Shown here: piece after piece, positions 1 to 6,748 of the stretch
How positions within the stretch are numbered: the stretch's first letter is position 1
Layout of the letters: every line of letters begins with the position of its first letter
From: Desulfobacteraceae bacterium
GTDB lineage: Bacteria > Desulfobacterota > Desulfobacteria > Desulfobacterales > UBA11574
Direction: 5' to 3'
DNA: 8,188 nucleotides
Assembly (NCBI GenBank): GCA_002868985.1
Contig: PKTV01000325.1
Coordinates: forward strand, 1-8,188
Made by a program: the position numbers and the translations under genes
Notes under the pieces: model-generated
Seen by the model: only the letters and a program-made list of their open reading frames with translations
Databases searched by the model: none
What the model was told of the DNA's origin: nothing

Positions 1-35
1 AAATCTTACCAAAGTCACAAAAAGATAAAAAGCGC

Positions 36-62
36 TTGACAGGAAATGAATCATGATATAAT
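36..62 (+). promoter_or_regulatory. Strong sigma70-type promoter with extended -10, pointing toward rho
   Basis: A perfect TTGACA hexamer lies at 36-41 and a perfect TATAAT at 57-62. A TG one base upstream of the -10 (54-55) makes it an extended -10. The spacer is 15 bp, shorter than the optimal 17, which the extended -10 may offset. Transcription would start near 69. The first real gene downstream is rho at 724, so this is either a distant rho promoter giving a leader of about 650 nt or the promoter of an unrecognised short RNA. The hexamers are seen directly; the role is inferred. Confidence 0.6.
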
Positions 63-573
63 GAATTTTTTAAAGAATATAGACATACCTGTTGGATCCC
101 ACCATTTGGAGAGAATGCCATATTCTTCAATCTTATTTCACTGAAAACTCATATTCTTCCATTAAAACCAGTATGGATCCATTTGAAAATCGGTTAGTTC
201 TAATCATCCTGTATGTTAATTTAATGAATAAAATAATGGAGTTGACGGAATGACGGTTTTAGTGAAAAAAAACCATTCTGACTAATACGAATATAATTTG
301 ACACGGCAGGAGGCATAAATTCACATTTAAACCTAAATTGAGCGATATTTTTACTCGATCTGCACTGATTTCTTGCGCATCAGGAATTCATTTAAATCCT
401 TGACATATTTACGGATATTCCCGTCGAAGATCCCAATGTTTTTTCGGTTCGGTTTTCAAAAATCTTTATGCATTTTGATATTAGCACATATCTTTGTAAA
501 AAATCGTTCAACTTTGGTTAAAGTTTAGTATCGTGTGATTTGATAAAAGAGACTGTAATATTAAATGATTAAG

Positions 574-591
574 ATATTTTTCAAAAAATAT
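574..591. repeat. AT-only palindrome in the rho upstream region
   Basis: ATATTTTT at 574-581 and AAAAATAT at 584-591 are perfect inverse complements separated by two bases, followed by TTTT at 592-595. It could be a weak hairpin or simply a product of AT-rich sequence. With no G-C pairs in the stem it is unlikely to be a strong terminator. Confidence 0.4.
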
Positions 592-614
592 TTTTATGTT
601 TAATGTAATAACCG

Positions 615-628
615 ACACAATGTTGTGT
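615..628. repeat. Short inverted repeat, possible operator, about 100 bp upstream of rho
   Basis: ACACAA (615-620) and TTGTGT (623-628) form a perfect 6-bp inverted repeat with a 2-bp spacer. A wider pair, GTTTAA (598-603) and TTAAAC (628-633), flanks it. The dyad is the size of a dimeric repressor site, but no regulator can be named from the sequence, and chance is possible in AT-rich DNA. Confidence 0.3.
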
Positions 629-705
629 TAAACCAAAAAATACTTTAAAAAGACTAACATATTCTTTAAAGATAAAATGATCACAAAATAAACGGAATAT
701 ATAAT

Positions 706-712
706 GGGAGGG
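706..712 (+). promoter_or_regulatory. Ribosome binding site of rho
   Basis: GGGAGGG sits 11 nt upstream of the ATG at 724. It is the only strong Shine-Dalgarno nearby and supports that start. Confidence 0.75.
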
Positions 713-723
713 ATAATTTTTTA

Positions 724-1971
724 ATGAACATCGTTGAGCTTAAAGAAAAGAAAATCAGAGAGCTGAATCTTTTGGCAAAAGAGTTCAAAATTGACGGGGC
801 TGCCGGAATGAGAAAGCAGGACCTTATTTTTGCCCTGTTACAGGCAGAGATCGAGAAAACCGGTTTGATATTCGGAGAAGGCACACTCGAAATACTACCG
901 GATGGATTCGGTTTCTTACGGGCGCCCAACTATAATTATTTGCCAGGACCGGATGATATTTATGTATCACCATCTCAGATACGTCGATTTAATTTGCGAA
1001 CCGGGGACACTGTATCCGGACAGATTCGCCAGCCAAAGGAGACGGAAAGATATTTCGCCCTTTTAAAGGTTGAGGCGGTCAACTATGAAGATCCTGAGGT
1101 GGCCAGGGAAAAAATACTTTTTGACAACCTGACACCGCTTTATCCGGACAGGAAAATAATGCTTGAATCCGATTCTGATAATTATTCCGTGAGAATCATG
1201 GACCTTTTGACGCCTATTGGTTTTGGTCAGAGTGGTTTGATTGTTTCACCGCCGAGATCCGGCAAGACAATGCTCTTGCAGTCCATTGCCAACAGTATCA
1301 GTGCCAATCATAAGGATATTGTTTTATTTGTACTCCTTATTGATGAGCGGCCGGAAGAGGTTACGGATATGCAACGATCCGTCGATGGTGAAGTGATCAG
1401 TTCAACCTTTGATGAGCCTGCTGAAAGACATGTTCAGGTTGCGGAAATGGTTATTGAAAAGGCCAAGCGCCTTGTTGAACATAAAAAGGACGTTGTCATT
1501 CTGTTGGATAGTGTAACAAGGCTAGCCCGGGCCTATAACTCTGTTATTCCTCCCAGCGGAAAAATCCTTTCCGGAGGTGTTGATTCAAATGCCCTTCAGC
1601 GCCCAAAACGTTTTTTCGGGGCTGCCAGAAATATCGAAGAGGGTGGAAGCCTTACCATCATGGCAACTGCTCTGGTAGACACCGGAAGTCGCATGGATGA
1701 GGTTATTTTTGAAGAGTTCAAAGGGACCGGCAATATGGAAATTCAACTCGATCGAAGACTTGCCGACAAACGGGTATTTCCTGCCATAGATATCAAGAAA
1801 TCGGGTACACGAAAAGAAGAGCTTCTCTTATCCAAGGACATACTGAATCGTGTATGGATTCTAAGGAAGTTACTTTCTTCATTAAATCCTGTTGACAGTT
1901 TAGAATTTTTACTTGATAAAATGAATGGAACCGAAGATAATAAGATGTTCTTAGATTCAATGAATACATAA
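724..1971 (+). CDS. rho: Transcription termination factor Rho
   Basis: Rho is the hexameric RNA-dependent ATPase that loads on untranslated RNA and pulls transcripts from RNA polymerase. This 415-residue protein is full length (E. coli 419) and aligns from its first residue. Residues 1-45 are the Rho N-terminal helical domain. Residues 50-118 are the cold-shock-like primary RNA site, with GFGFLR at 61-66. The rest is the RecA-like ATPase. The P-loop is SPPRSGKT (175-182, K181), the catalytic glutamate is E208 in LIDERPEE, the Walker B is VVILLD (257-262), and the Q-loop lies around 276-288. The [18 protein letters not shown] stretch at 320-337 contains the R-loop, and R363 in SGTRKEE is the arginine finger. 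Two residues differ from the E. coli pattern APPKAGKT: the P-loop has R178-S179. The R-loop also has R323 where E. coli has lysine. rpmE follows 25 nt later, probably in the same transcript. Confidence 0.98.
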   Translation: MNIVELKEKKIRELNLLAKEFKIDGAAGMRKQDLIFALLQAEIEKTGLIFGEGTLEILPDGFGFLRAPNYNYLPGPDDIYVSPSQIRRFNLRTGDTVSGQIRQPKETERYFALLKVEAVNYEDPEVAREKILFDNLTPLYPDRKIMLESDSDNYSVRIMDLLTPIGFGQSGLIVSPPRSGKTMLLQSIANSISANHKDIVLFVLLIDERPEEVTDMQRSVDGEVISSTFDEPAERHVQVAEMVIEKAKRLVEHKKDVVILLDSVTRLARAYNSVIPPSGKILSGGVDSNALQRPKRFFGAARNIEEGGSLTIMATALVDTGSRMDEVIFEEFKGTGNMEIQLDRRLADKRVFPAIDIKKSGTRKEELLLSKDILNRVWILRKLLSSLNPVDSLEFLLDKMNGTEDNKMFLDSMNT

Positions 1972-1980
1972 GAAAAGATG

Positions 1981-1986
1981 AGGAGG
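1981..1986 (+). promoter_or_regulatory. Strong ribosome binding site of rpmE
   Basis: AGGAGG, a near-complete anti-16S match, lies 10 nt before the ATG at 1997. This suggests efficient translation of L31 even if it is only the downstream gene of the rho transcript. Confidence 0.8.
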
Positions 1987-1996
1987 TTTAAAGCAT

Positions 1997-2206
1997 ATGA
2001 AAACGGACATTCATCCTAAGTACGAAGAAACAAGCATAAGGTGCGCTTGTGGAAATGTGCTGGAAGTGGGATCGACAAAATCGGATATAAGTGTAGAGAT
2101 CTGTTCGAAATGCCATCCTTTTTTTACCGGCAAACAAAAACTTGTGGACACTGCAGGTCGAATTGAGCGTTTCCGCAAGAAATATGAAAAATTTCAGAAT
2201 CAATAG
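1997..2206 (+). CDS. rpmE: 50S ribosomal protein L31 (bL31), zinc-binding type
   Basis: bL31 bridges the 50S subunit and the head of the 30S. This 69-residue protein has the usual family length (E. coli 70). It begins MKTDIHPKY, the typical start of type A L31. Four cysteines, C16 and C18 (CAC) plus C36 and C39 (CSKC), give the zinc-binding C+ form, and CHPFFTGKQ (39-47) is the family signature. The basic C-terminal stretch RFRKKYEKF fits rRNA contact. In many bacteria the zinc form is replaced by a cysteine-less paralogue under zinc starvation; no such paralogue is in this window. The gene sits 25 nt after rho and just ahead of a hairpin at 2210-2264, so rho-rpmE probably forms a two-gene transcript. 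Confidence 0.97.
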   Translation: MKTDIHPKYEETSIRCACGNVLEVGSTKSDISVEICSKCHPFFTGKQKLVDTAGRIERFRKKYEKFQNQ

Positions 2207-2209
2207 ACA

Positions 2210-2276
2210 GCCCATTCACCAAATTCTGGTAAACCCTCTCATTGAGATAAAAAAGGTGATGGGCGGTTTATTTTTT
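2210..2276 (+). terminator. Putative intrinsic terminator or attenuator after rpmE
   Basis: GCCCATTCACC (2210-2220) pairs with GGTGATGGGC (2255-2264), with one bulged T. The 34-nt loop contains a second small hairpin, TCTC (2237-2240) with GAGA (2244-2247). The outer stem is followed by a T-rich tract (2267-2276). It starts four bases after the rpmE stop codon. The large branched loop is not ideal for a classic terminator, so partial read-through into prfA is possible. Confidence 0.6.
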
Positions 2277-2295
2277 GAAGCCGGCAGCCCATCTT

Positions 2296-2319
2296 ATAAA
2301 TACCATGATAAATACCATG
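2296..2319 (+). repeat. Perfect 12-bp tandem duplication in the prfA leader
   Basis: ATAAATACCATG occurs twice in direct succession (2296-2307 and 2308-2319) without mismatch. The second copy supplies the left arm of the hairpin at 2314-2336. The duplication could be a recent replication slippage event. Confidence 0.8.
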
Positions 2320-2336
2320 GGTGTAATCCCGTGGGT
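2314..2336 (+). promoter_or_regulatory. Hairpin in the leader just upstream of prfA
   Basis: ACCATGGG (2314-2321) can pair with CCCGTGGGT (2328-2336) around a 6-nt loop, with one wobble pair and one bulged G. It lies about 40 nt before the prfA start. Weakly T-rich sequence follows, so it could be a poor terminator or a structured leader. GGGTGT also recurs at 2319-2324 and 2333-2338. Confidence 0.35.
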
Positions 2337-2376
2337 GTTTGCTTAATGTTTATGTTAATAAGTCTGAGAAAGAAAA

Positions 2377-3456
2377 ATGATTGATAGATTGACAGGTGTT
2401 GAAGATCGCTTTGTGGAGGTTGAAAAGCTCTTAAGCGACCCCGAGATCATCCAGGATCGGGAGGCATATCAAAAATATAGCCGGGAGCATGCTGATCTTA
2501 ATAAAATTGTAACGGTCTATAGAAAGTACAAGCATACCTTGATAGAACTTGATGAGAGCATGGAGTTATTAAAGGACAAAGACCCGGATATTAAAGAGAT
2601 GGCCCGGGATGAAGTCGAAGCCCTGACGCTTAAAAAAGACAACCTGGACACGGATCTCAAAAAACTACTCTTACCCAAAGATCCCTATGATGACAAGAAT
2701 GTTATCCTTGAAATACGGGCCGGTACCGGTGGTGAAGAGGCCGGACTGTTTGTCAGCGATCTGTTTAGAATGTATAATAAGTATGCAGAATTCAAGAACT
2801 GGAAAGTAGAAGTTTTGAACCATCATCCAACCGGCATTGGTGGGTTGAAGGAGATCATTGCCATGATCCATGGCAAAGGGGCATACAGTTGCTTAAAATA
2901 CGAAAGCGGCATACATCGTGTTCAGCGTGTTCCGGAAACCGAAACACAGGGAAGGATACACACTTCTGCAGTTACCGTTGCAGTTTTACCTGAAGCCGAA
3001 GATGTTGAAATTCATATTGATCCCGGCGAGATCAAAGTTGATGTATTCCGATCCACCGGCCCGGGCGGCCAGAGTGTGAACACAACCGATTCAGCCGTGC
3101 GTATTACCCATCTGCCGACAGGTATCGTTGTTACATGTCAGGATGAAAAATCGCAGTTGAAAAATAAAAACAAGGGAATGAAAGTTCTTCGTGCGCGCAT
3201 TCTTGATCGTGTGACGAGAGAGCAGGATGAAAAAAGGTCTCAAGAGCGAAAGAGCCAGATTGGGGATGGAGACAGAAGCGGAAGGATAAGAACGTATAAT
3301 TTTCCACAGGGAAGAGTTACCGATCACAGAATCGGGCTTACCCTGTATAAACTGGAGAATATCTTGCAGGGTGAAATCAATGAAATCATAGAAGGGCTTA
3401 TAACTTATTATCAAACCCAGGCATTACAGAATGCGGAACCAGCCAACGTCCACTGA
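2377..3456 (+). CDS. prfA: Peptide chain release factor 1 (RF1)
   Basis: RF1 recognises UAA and UAG in the ribosomal A site and triggers hydrolysis of peptidyl-tRNA. The 359-residue length matches the family (E. coli 360). Residues 1-95 form the helical N-terminal domain. The stop-codon reading tripeptide is PET at 186-188 in [15 protein letters not shown], the RF1-type PxT rather than the RF2 SPF. GGQ is at 230-232 in [16 protein letters not shown]232 is the residue PrmC methylates. [15 protein letters not shown] and [14 protein letters not shown] (305-318) are further family blocks. The ATG at 2377 starts the expected first helix, though its Shine-Dalgarno (GAGAAAG, 2366-2372) is weak. The gene ends inside the start of prmC, overlapping by 26 bp, so the two are very likely translationally coupled. 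Confidence 0.98.
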   Translation: MIDRLTGVEDRFVEVEKLLSDPEIIQDREAYQKYSREHADLNKIVTVYRKYKHTLIELDESMELLKDKDPDIKEMARDEVEALTLKKDNLDTDLKKLLLPKDPYDDKNVILEIRAGTGGEEAGLFVSDLFRMYNKYAEFKNWKVEVLNHHPTGIGGLKEIIAMIHGKGAYSCLKYESGIHRVQRVPETETQGRIHTSAVTVAVLPEAEDVEIHIDPGEIKVDVFRSTGPGGQSVNTTDSAVRITHLPTGIVVTCQDEKSQLKNKNKGMKVLRARILDRVTREQDEKRSQERKSQIGDGDRSGRIRTYNFPQGRVTDHRIGLTLYKLENILQGEINEIIEGLITYYQTQALQNAEPANVH

Positions 3457-4339
3457 TCCTGAGTGGACGATAATAAAACTCCTCAAGTGGACCACAACTT
3501 ATTTTGAATCCCGCGATATAGACGGCCCAAGAATTGAAGCCGAAATACTTCTTGCCCATGTATTGCAATTACAAAGAATAGATTTGTATTTGCAATACGA
3601 TGAACCGCTTTACAGCAATGAGCTGTCACGGTTCAAGGATTTAATAAAAAGACGTATTAACAGAGAACCGGTAGCATACATCGTGGGGAACAAGGAATTC
3701 TGGTCTATGGATTTTTTTGTTACCAAAGACGTTTTGATCCCAAGACCCGAGACGGAGTTTCTGGTTGAGACTGCCATAAATCTTTTGCCGCAAGATTCAG
3801 CCTCTAATCCGATGTTGACCCCAAAGCGTATACTCGAGCTTGGCACGGGCTCCGGGGCGGTGATTTTAGCCCTTGCATCCATGAGGCCCGGTCACCTTTT
3901 CTTTGCGTTTGATCGAATAACAGCCGCTGTTAGGCTGGCCAAGCAAAATGCAAAGCTCCATGGTTTTGAAAGCAGGGTCAGTTTTATTTGTGCAGATTGG
4001 TTTGGGCCTATTAAGGACAAAAAGCCTGTATTTGACATGATTGTTTCAAATCCACCGTATGTTCCAAGCCGGGTTATTGGAAAACTTCAGCCTGAAATTG
4101 TCAAGCATGAACCGATTTCAGCTTTAGACGGAGGTGAAGATGGGCTTTTATGTTTAAGACATATTATTAACAACGCTCATCTATATCTTCAACAAAAGGG
4201 GCACCTTTTACTGGAAATCGGCCATGATCAAAGAAATGACGTCCAGAAAATTGTCGATCAATGTGCAAAATATGAAAACGTCGTATATACAAAAGATTAC
4301 AGTGGATATGATCGTATCGTCCAAATGCGGAAAAAATGA
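3431..4339 (+). CDS. prmC: RF1/RF2 glutamine N5-methyltransferase PrmC (HemK)
   Basis: PrmC transfers a methyl group from S-adenosylmethionine to the glutamine of the release factor GGQ motif, raising termination efficiency. At 302 residues it is slightly longer than E. coli PrmC (277). Residues 12-90 are the helical substrate-binding domain ending in [21 protein letters not shown] (103-109) is the family linker. ELGTGSGA (136-143) is SAM motif I, and NPPY (207-210) is the catalytic motif that binds the target glutamine amide. The start lies within the prfA tail; about ten residues precede the conserved region, and only a weak AGG (3419-3421) serves as ribosome site. The position directly after its substrate gene is the usual arrangement and removes doubt about which methyltransferase this is. 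The remaining uncertainty is the exact start. Confidence 0.96.
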   Translation: MRNQPTSTDPEWTIIKLLKWTTTYFESRDIDGPRIEAEILLAHVLQLQRIDLYLQYDEPLYSNELSRFKDLIKRRINREPVAYIVGNKEFWSMDFFVTKDVLIPRPETEFLVETAINLLPQDSASNPMLTPKRILELGTGSGAVILALASMRPGHLFFAFDRITAAVRLAKQNAKLHGFESRVSFICADWFGPIKDKKPVFDMIVSNPPYVPSRVIGKLQPEIVKHEPISALDGGEDGLLCLRHIINNAHLYLQQKGHLLLEIGHDQRNDVQKIVDQCAKYENVVYTKDYSGYDRIVQMRKK

Positions 4340-4349
4340 TAAAAATTTG

Positions 4350-4378
4350 TTGCGAATCAGTTTTTAATTTGTTAGAAA
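4350..4378 (+). promoter_or_regulatory. Candidate promoter for rpsB (weak match)
   Basis: TTGCGA (4350-4355) and TAGAAA (4373-4378) are 17 bp apart, each matching four of six consensus bases. A TATAAG at 4379-4384 is an alternative -10 but has no good -35. The 155-nt gap with a structured leader suggests rpsB has its own promoter, but this particular assignment is tentative. Confidence 0.25.
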
Positions 4379-4409
4379 TATAAGTTTAATTAATTCGCAC
4401 GTCCTTGGA

Positions 4410-4449
4410 CCTGTTTCCCGGTGCTCCGTTTTGTGGGGTCGGAAACAGG
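4410..4449 (+). promoter_or_regulatory. Stable hairpin in the rpsB leader, possible S2-responsive element
   Basis: CCTGTTTCC (4410-4418) and GGAAACAGG (4441-4449) form a perfect 9-bp stem. Inside it GCTCC (4423-4427) can pair with GGGGT (4435-4439) around a 7-nt loop, leaving an asymmetric internal loop. No T tract follows, so it is not an intrinsic terminator. It lies 45 nt before the rpsB ATG. In gammaproteobacteria S2 represses rpsB-tsf through a structured leader, so a comparable control is plausible here, but the link is inferred. Confidence 0.5.
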
Positions 4450-4483
4450 GTTGATATGGGCGGGGGAAAAACCATTTAAGAAA

Positions 4484-4489
4484 GGGAGG
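4484..4489 (+). promoter_or_regulatory. Ribosome binding site of rpsB
   Basis: GGGAGG is placed 5 nt before the ATG at 4495, within a purine-rich stretch. It is strong, as expected for a ribosomal protein gene. Confidence 0.75.
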
Positions 4490-4494
4490 AAATA

Positions 4495-5415
4495 ATGTCT
4501 TACATTACGATGAAAGAGCTTCTTGAGGCAGGAGTACATTTTGGTCATCAAACAAGGCGCTGGAACCCCAAAATGAAACCTTATATTTTCGGGGCCAGGA
4601 ACGGTATCTATATTATTGATCTTCAGAAAACCGTTCGAATGTTCAGAAAAGTCTATGATTTTGTCGTCGATACAGTTGCGAACGGCAAACCGCTACTTTT
4701 TGTGGGAACCAAAAAACAGGCGCGTGATTCAATCTATGAAGAAGCGAACCGATGTGAAATGTTTTACATTCACAACAGATGGCTTGGCGGAATGCTGACG
4801 AATTTTCAGACCATTAGAAAAAGTATTGACCGTCTCAACTATCTTAATACAATTGTGAACGACGAATCAATCAACCTTTTTCCCAAAAAGGAACGGCTGA
4901 AACTAAAAAAAGAACGTATAAAACTCGATAATAATCTTGGCGGAATCCGTACCATGAATGGTCTTCCGGGGGCCATTTTTGTTGTTGATCCCAAGAATGA
5001 AGCCATTGCCGTACGTGAAGGAAGACGTCTGGGAATACCGATTATCGCCATTGTGGATACAAATTGTAATCCGGAGGAAATCGATTATATCATACCTGGG
5101 AATGATGACGCCATTCGAGCCATTCGGCTGATTACCTCCAGAATAGCCAATGCATGTATTGAGGGGAAACAGCGTCTGGAAGAACAACGGCAGGCTGAAG
5201 CCGATAAAGATGTGGAAGATGTATCTGAGGTGGCAGCCGTAAGCGCCGAGTTAAAACCGGGGGAAAGGAAGGTTATCGCAGACGGTACAGACGGTCCTGT
5301 TGTAGAGATCATAAAGAAGACAACACCTTCAATTCAAAAAGACACTGAAATCAAAGAACGTTCTGAGGACGAGAAACTACAAGAGGATGCAGAAACAGAA
5401 AAACCAGGAGAATAA
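4495..5415 (+). CDS. rpsB: 30S ribosomal protein S2 (uS2) with a long acidic/charged C-terminal tail
   Basis: uS2 binds late to the 30S subunit at the head-body junction and helps recruit S1. The core, residues 1-228, is typical: [20 protein letters not shown] at 6-25, IYIIDLQKT at 38-46, LFVGTKKQA at 68-76, [12 protein letters not shown] at 95-106, [10 protein letters not shown] at 157-166, and [14 protein letters not shown] at 180-193 with DDAIRAI after it. The length of 306 residues exceeds E. coli S2 (241) because of a tail of about 78 residues. The tail is rich in E, K and D and looks disordered, especially the last 30 residues. Whether the tail is usual in close relatives is not known to me. 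The gene heads the rpsB-tsf-pyrH-frr-uppS block; tsf begins two bases after its stop codon. Confidence 0.98.
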   Translation: MSYITMKELLEAGVHFGHQTRRWNPKMKPYIFGARNGIYIIDLQKTVRMFRKVYDFVVDTVANGKPLLFVGTKKQARDSIYEEANRCEMFYIHNRWLGGMLTNFQTIRKSIDRLNYLNTIVNDESINLFPKKERLKLKKERIKLDNNLGGIRTMNGLPGAIFVVDPKNEAIAVREGRRLGIPIIAIVDTNCNPEEIDYIIPGNDDAIRAIRLITSRIANACIEGKQRLEEQRQAEADKDVEDVSEVAAVSAELKPGERKVIADGTDGPVVEIIKKTTPSIQKDTEIKERSEDEKLQEDAETEKPGE

Positions 5416-5417
5416 AG

Positions 5418-6017
5418 ATGTCAACAATTAGTGCGAAGATGGTTATGCAGCTCCGTGAAAAAACCGGTGCCGGAATTATGGATTGTAAAGGAGCGCTTAC
5501 AGAATGTAATGGTGATATAGATAACGCTGTTGATTATTTAAGAAAAAAAGGCCTTGCAACCGCTGCGAAACGAGCTGGCAGGGCCATGTCAGAAGGAATC
5601 GTAGAAACTTATATCCATATGGACAGTAAACTTGGGGTGCTGGTTGAAGTGAATTGCGAAACCGATTTTGTTGCCAAGAATGACGATTTTAAAGCGTTCG
5701 CCAAAAATATTGCAATGCATATTGCAGCGACCAATCCAGCTGGAATCCTGCCGGAAGATGTTTCGGAAGATATCATTAACAAGGAAAAAGAGATTTATCG
5801 TGGGCAGGTCCTGGAAATGGGTAAGCCTGAAAAAATTGCGGACAAGATTGTGGAAGGTAAATTGCAAAAATATTTTAAAGAGAACTGCTTAATGGATCAG
5901 GCCTATGTTCGTAATCCCGAGATGACCATCGCAGATCTTTTAAATGAATTGATCGCAAAAATTGGTGAGAATATTTCAATAAAACGTTTCGTAAGATTCA
6001 AGATTGGGGAGTCTTAG
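5418..6017 (+). CDS. tsf: Elongation factor Ts, short form
   Basis: EF-Ts is the nucleotide exchange factor that removes GDP from EF-Tu. At 199 residues this is the short type, like that of Thermus (about 196), not the 283-residue E. coli type; a large part of the E. coli core and the coiled coil are absent. Residues 4-45 form the N-terminal UBA-like domain with VMQLREKTGAGIMDCKGAL, and the EF-Tu contact motif TDFVAKND is at 82-89. The C-terminal ENISIKRFVRF (184-194) is the usual family ending. AGGAG at 5406-5410, inside the end of rpsB, is the ribosome site, 7 nt from the ATG. Tight spacing to rpsB and pyrH indicates co-transcription. EF-Ts of this length works as a dimer in Thermus; that is only an analogy here. 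Confidence 0.97.
   Translation: MSTISAKMVMQLREKTGAGIMDCKGALTECNGDIDNAVDYLRKKGLATAAKRAGRAMSEGIVETYIHMDSKLGVLVEVNCETDFVAKNDDFKAFAKNIAMHIAATNPAGILPEDVSEDIINKEKEIYRGQVLEMGKPEKIADKIVEGKLQKYFKENCLMDQAYVRNPEMTIADLLNELIAKIGENISIKRFVRFKIGES
6006..6011 (+). promoter_or_regulatory. Ribosome binding site that decides the TTG start of pyrH
   Basis: GGGGAG at the end of tsf is 9 nt from the TTG at 6021. The next in-frame ATG (6075) lies after the conserved KLSGEAL motif, so this site and the TTG define the real start. Confidence 0.7.
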
Positions 6018-6020
6018 CCT

Positions 6021-6737
6021 TTGACGACACAACGATTTGAAAGGATTCTATTAAAGCTGAGCGGAGAAGCTCTCATGGGCGATCAGGGTTTTGGAATAAG
6101 CCCTGATATGATACAGTATGTGGCCGAGGAGATCCGTTCTGTATTTGATTTGGGGGTTCAGATCGCCATCGTTGTCGGCGGCGGGAATATTTTTAGGGGG
6201 ATTGCCGCATCTTCATATGGTATGGATCGGGTTTCTGCCGACAGAATGGGTATGTTGGCCACGGTAATTAACAGCTTGGCTTTGCAGGATGCTCTGGAGA
6301 AAAGAGGGATGATAACCCGTGTTCAGACCGCTATCTCCATGCACGAAGTGGCTGAGCCCTTTATTGTTCGAAGGGCGATTCGACATCTGGAAAAAGGACG
6401 GGTGGTGATATTTGCCGCCGGTACAGGCAATCCCTACTTTACAACTGATACTGCTGCGGTACTTAGGGCGCAGGAGATACACGCCGAGATTCTTTTGAAG
6501 GCCACGAAGGTTGACGGCCTCTACGATTCCGATCCACTTGTTGAAAAGGATGCTAAATTCATAAGAGAAATCAGCTATATGGAAGTTATTGAAAGGCAAC
6601 TTCATGTGATGGATATGACTGCGATTTCTCTGGCAATGGATAACCATCTCCCCCTTGTTATTTTCAATCTTGCAAACAAGGGCAATATTAAAAAAGTGGT
6701 ATGTGGGAAAGTCATCGGAACACAGATAAATAATTAA
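6021..6737 (+). CDS. pyrH: Uridylate (UMP) kinase PyrH, TTG start
   Basis: PyrH phosphorylates UMP to UDP with ATP, the step leading to all other pyrimidine nucleotides. It belongs to the amino-acid-kinase fold and works as a hexamer in the cytoplasm. The 238 residues match the family (E. coli 241). Motifs are KLSGEAL (12-18), [10 protein letters not shown] (51-60), [11 protein letters not shown] (74-84), [13 protein letters not shown] (134-146) and [10 protein letters not shown] (163-172), which bind phosphate, UMP and [11 protein letters not shown] (197-204) and IFNL (214-217) follow. The start codon is TTG, four bases after the tsf stop codon; a start at the first internal ATG would remove the KLSGEAL motif. 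Enzymes of this family are commonly activated by GTP and inhibited by UTP; nothing here argues against that. Confidence 0.97.
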   Translation: MTTQRFERILLKLSGEALMGDQGFGISPDMIQYVAEEIRSVFDLGVQIAIVVGGGNIFRGIAASSYGMDRVSADRMGMLATVINSLALQDALEKRGMITRVQTAISMHEVAEPFIVRRAIRHLEKGRVVIFAAGTGNPYFTTDTAAVLRAQEIHAEILLKATKVDGLYDSDPLVEKDAKFIREISYMEVIERQLHVMDMTAISLAMDNHLPLVIFNLANKGNIKKVVCGKVIGTQINN

Positions 6738-6748
6738 AGGAAAAGTCA

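Larger units (their letters stand above)
63..723 (+). other. Long AT-rich non-coding region upstream of rho (putative rho leader)
   Basis: I see no convincing protein gene, tRNA or rRNA in this stretch. Reading frames are short and lack ribosome binding sites. It holds small hairpins, for example CTGAT/ATCAG arms at 365-369 and 379-383, and ACGG/CCGT arms at 411-414 and 421-424. It also has an AT-only palindrome at 574-591 and a 6-bp inverted repeat at 615-628. Several TTGAC-like hexamers (242, 298, 400) lack a matching -10 at proper spacing. In E. coli rho is autoregulated through its leader, and a similar role here is possible but unproven. Confidence 0.5.

Noticed and set aside
92..253. 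Open frame of about 53 codons from a TTG at 92, with an internal ATG at 173 and stop at 251
   Set aside because: There is no ribosome binding site before either start, no recognisable family motif and only AT-rich composition. It is within what chance allows, so not called as a gene.
241..276. GGTTTT/AAAACC inverted repeat as a terminator
   Set aside because: The stem is short with a bulge and no T run follows.
242..405. Extra TTGAC hexamers at 242, 298 and 400 as additional promoters
   Set aside because: None has a reasonable -10 hexamer at 15-19 bp spacing.
442..457. GGTTCGGTT resembling a tRNA T-arm
   Set aside because: No acceptor, D-arm or anticodon arm can be placed around it; the stretch is a TTCGG tandem.
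565..603. 12-codon peptide frame (ATG at 565) upstream of rho, a possible leader peptide
   Set aside because: It has no good ribosome site, lies across the AT-only palindrome, and is too short and too low in complexity to support.
700..705. TATAAT at 700-705 as the -10 of a rho promoter
   Set aside because: Transcription would start inside the rho ribosome binding site and the -35 position (ATGATC) does not match.
2142..2384. 80-codon frame running from inside rpmE across the spacer into prfA
   Set aside because: It overlaps rpmE out of frame, crosses the hairpins and tandem repeat, and has no domain; it is a shadow.
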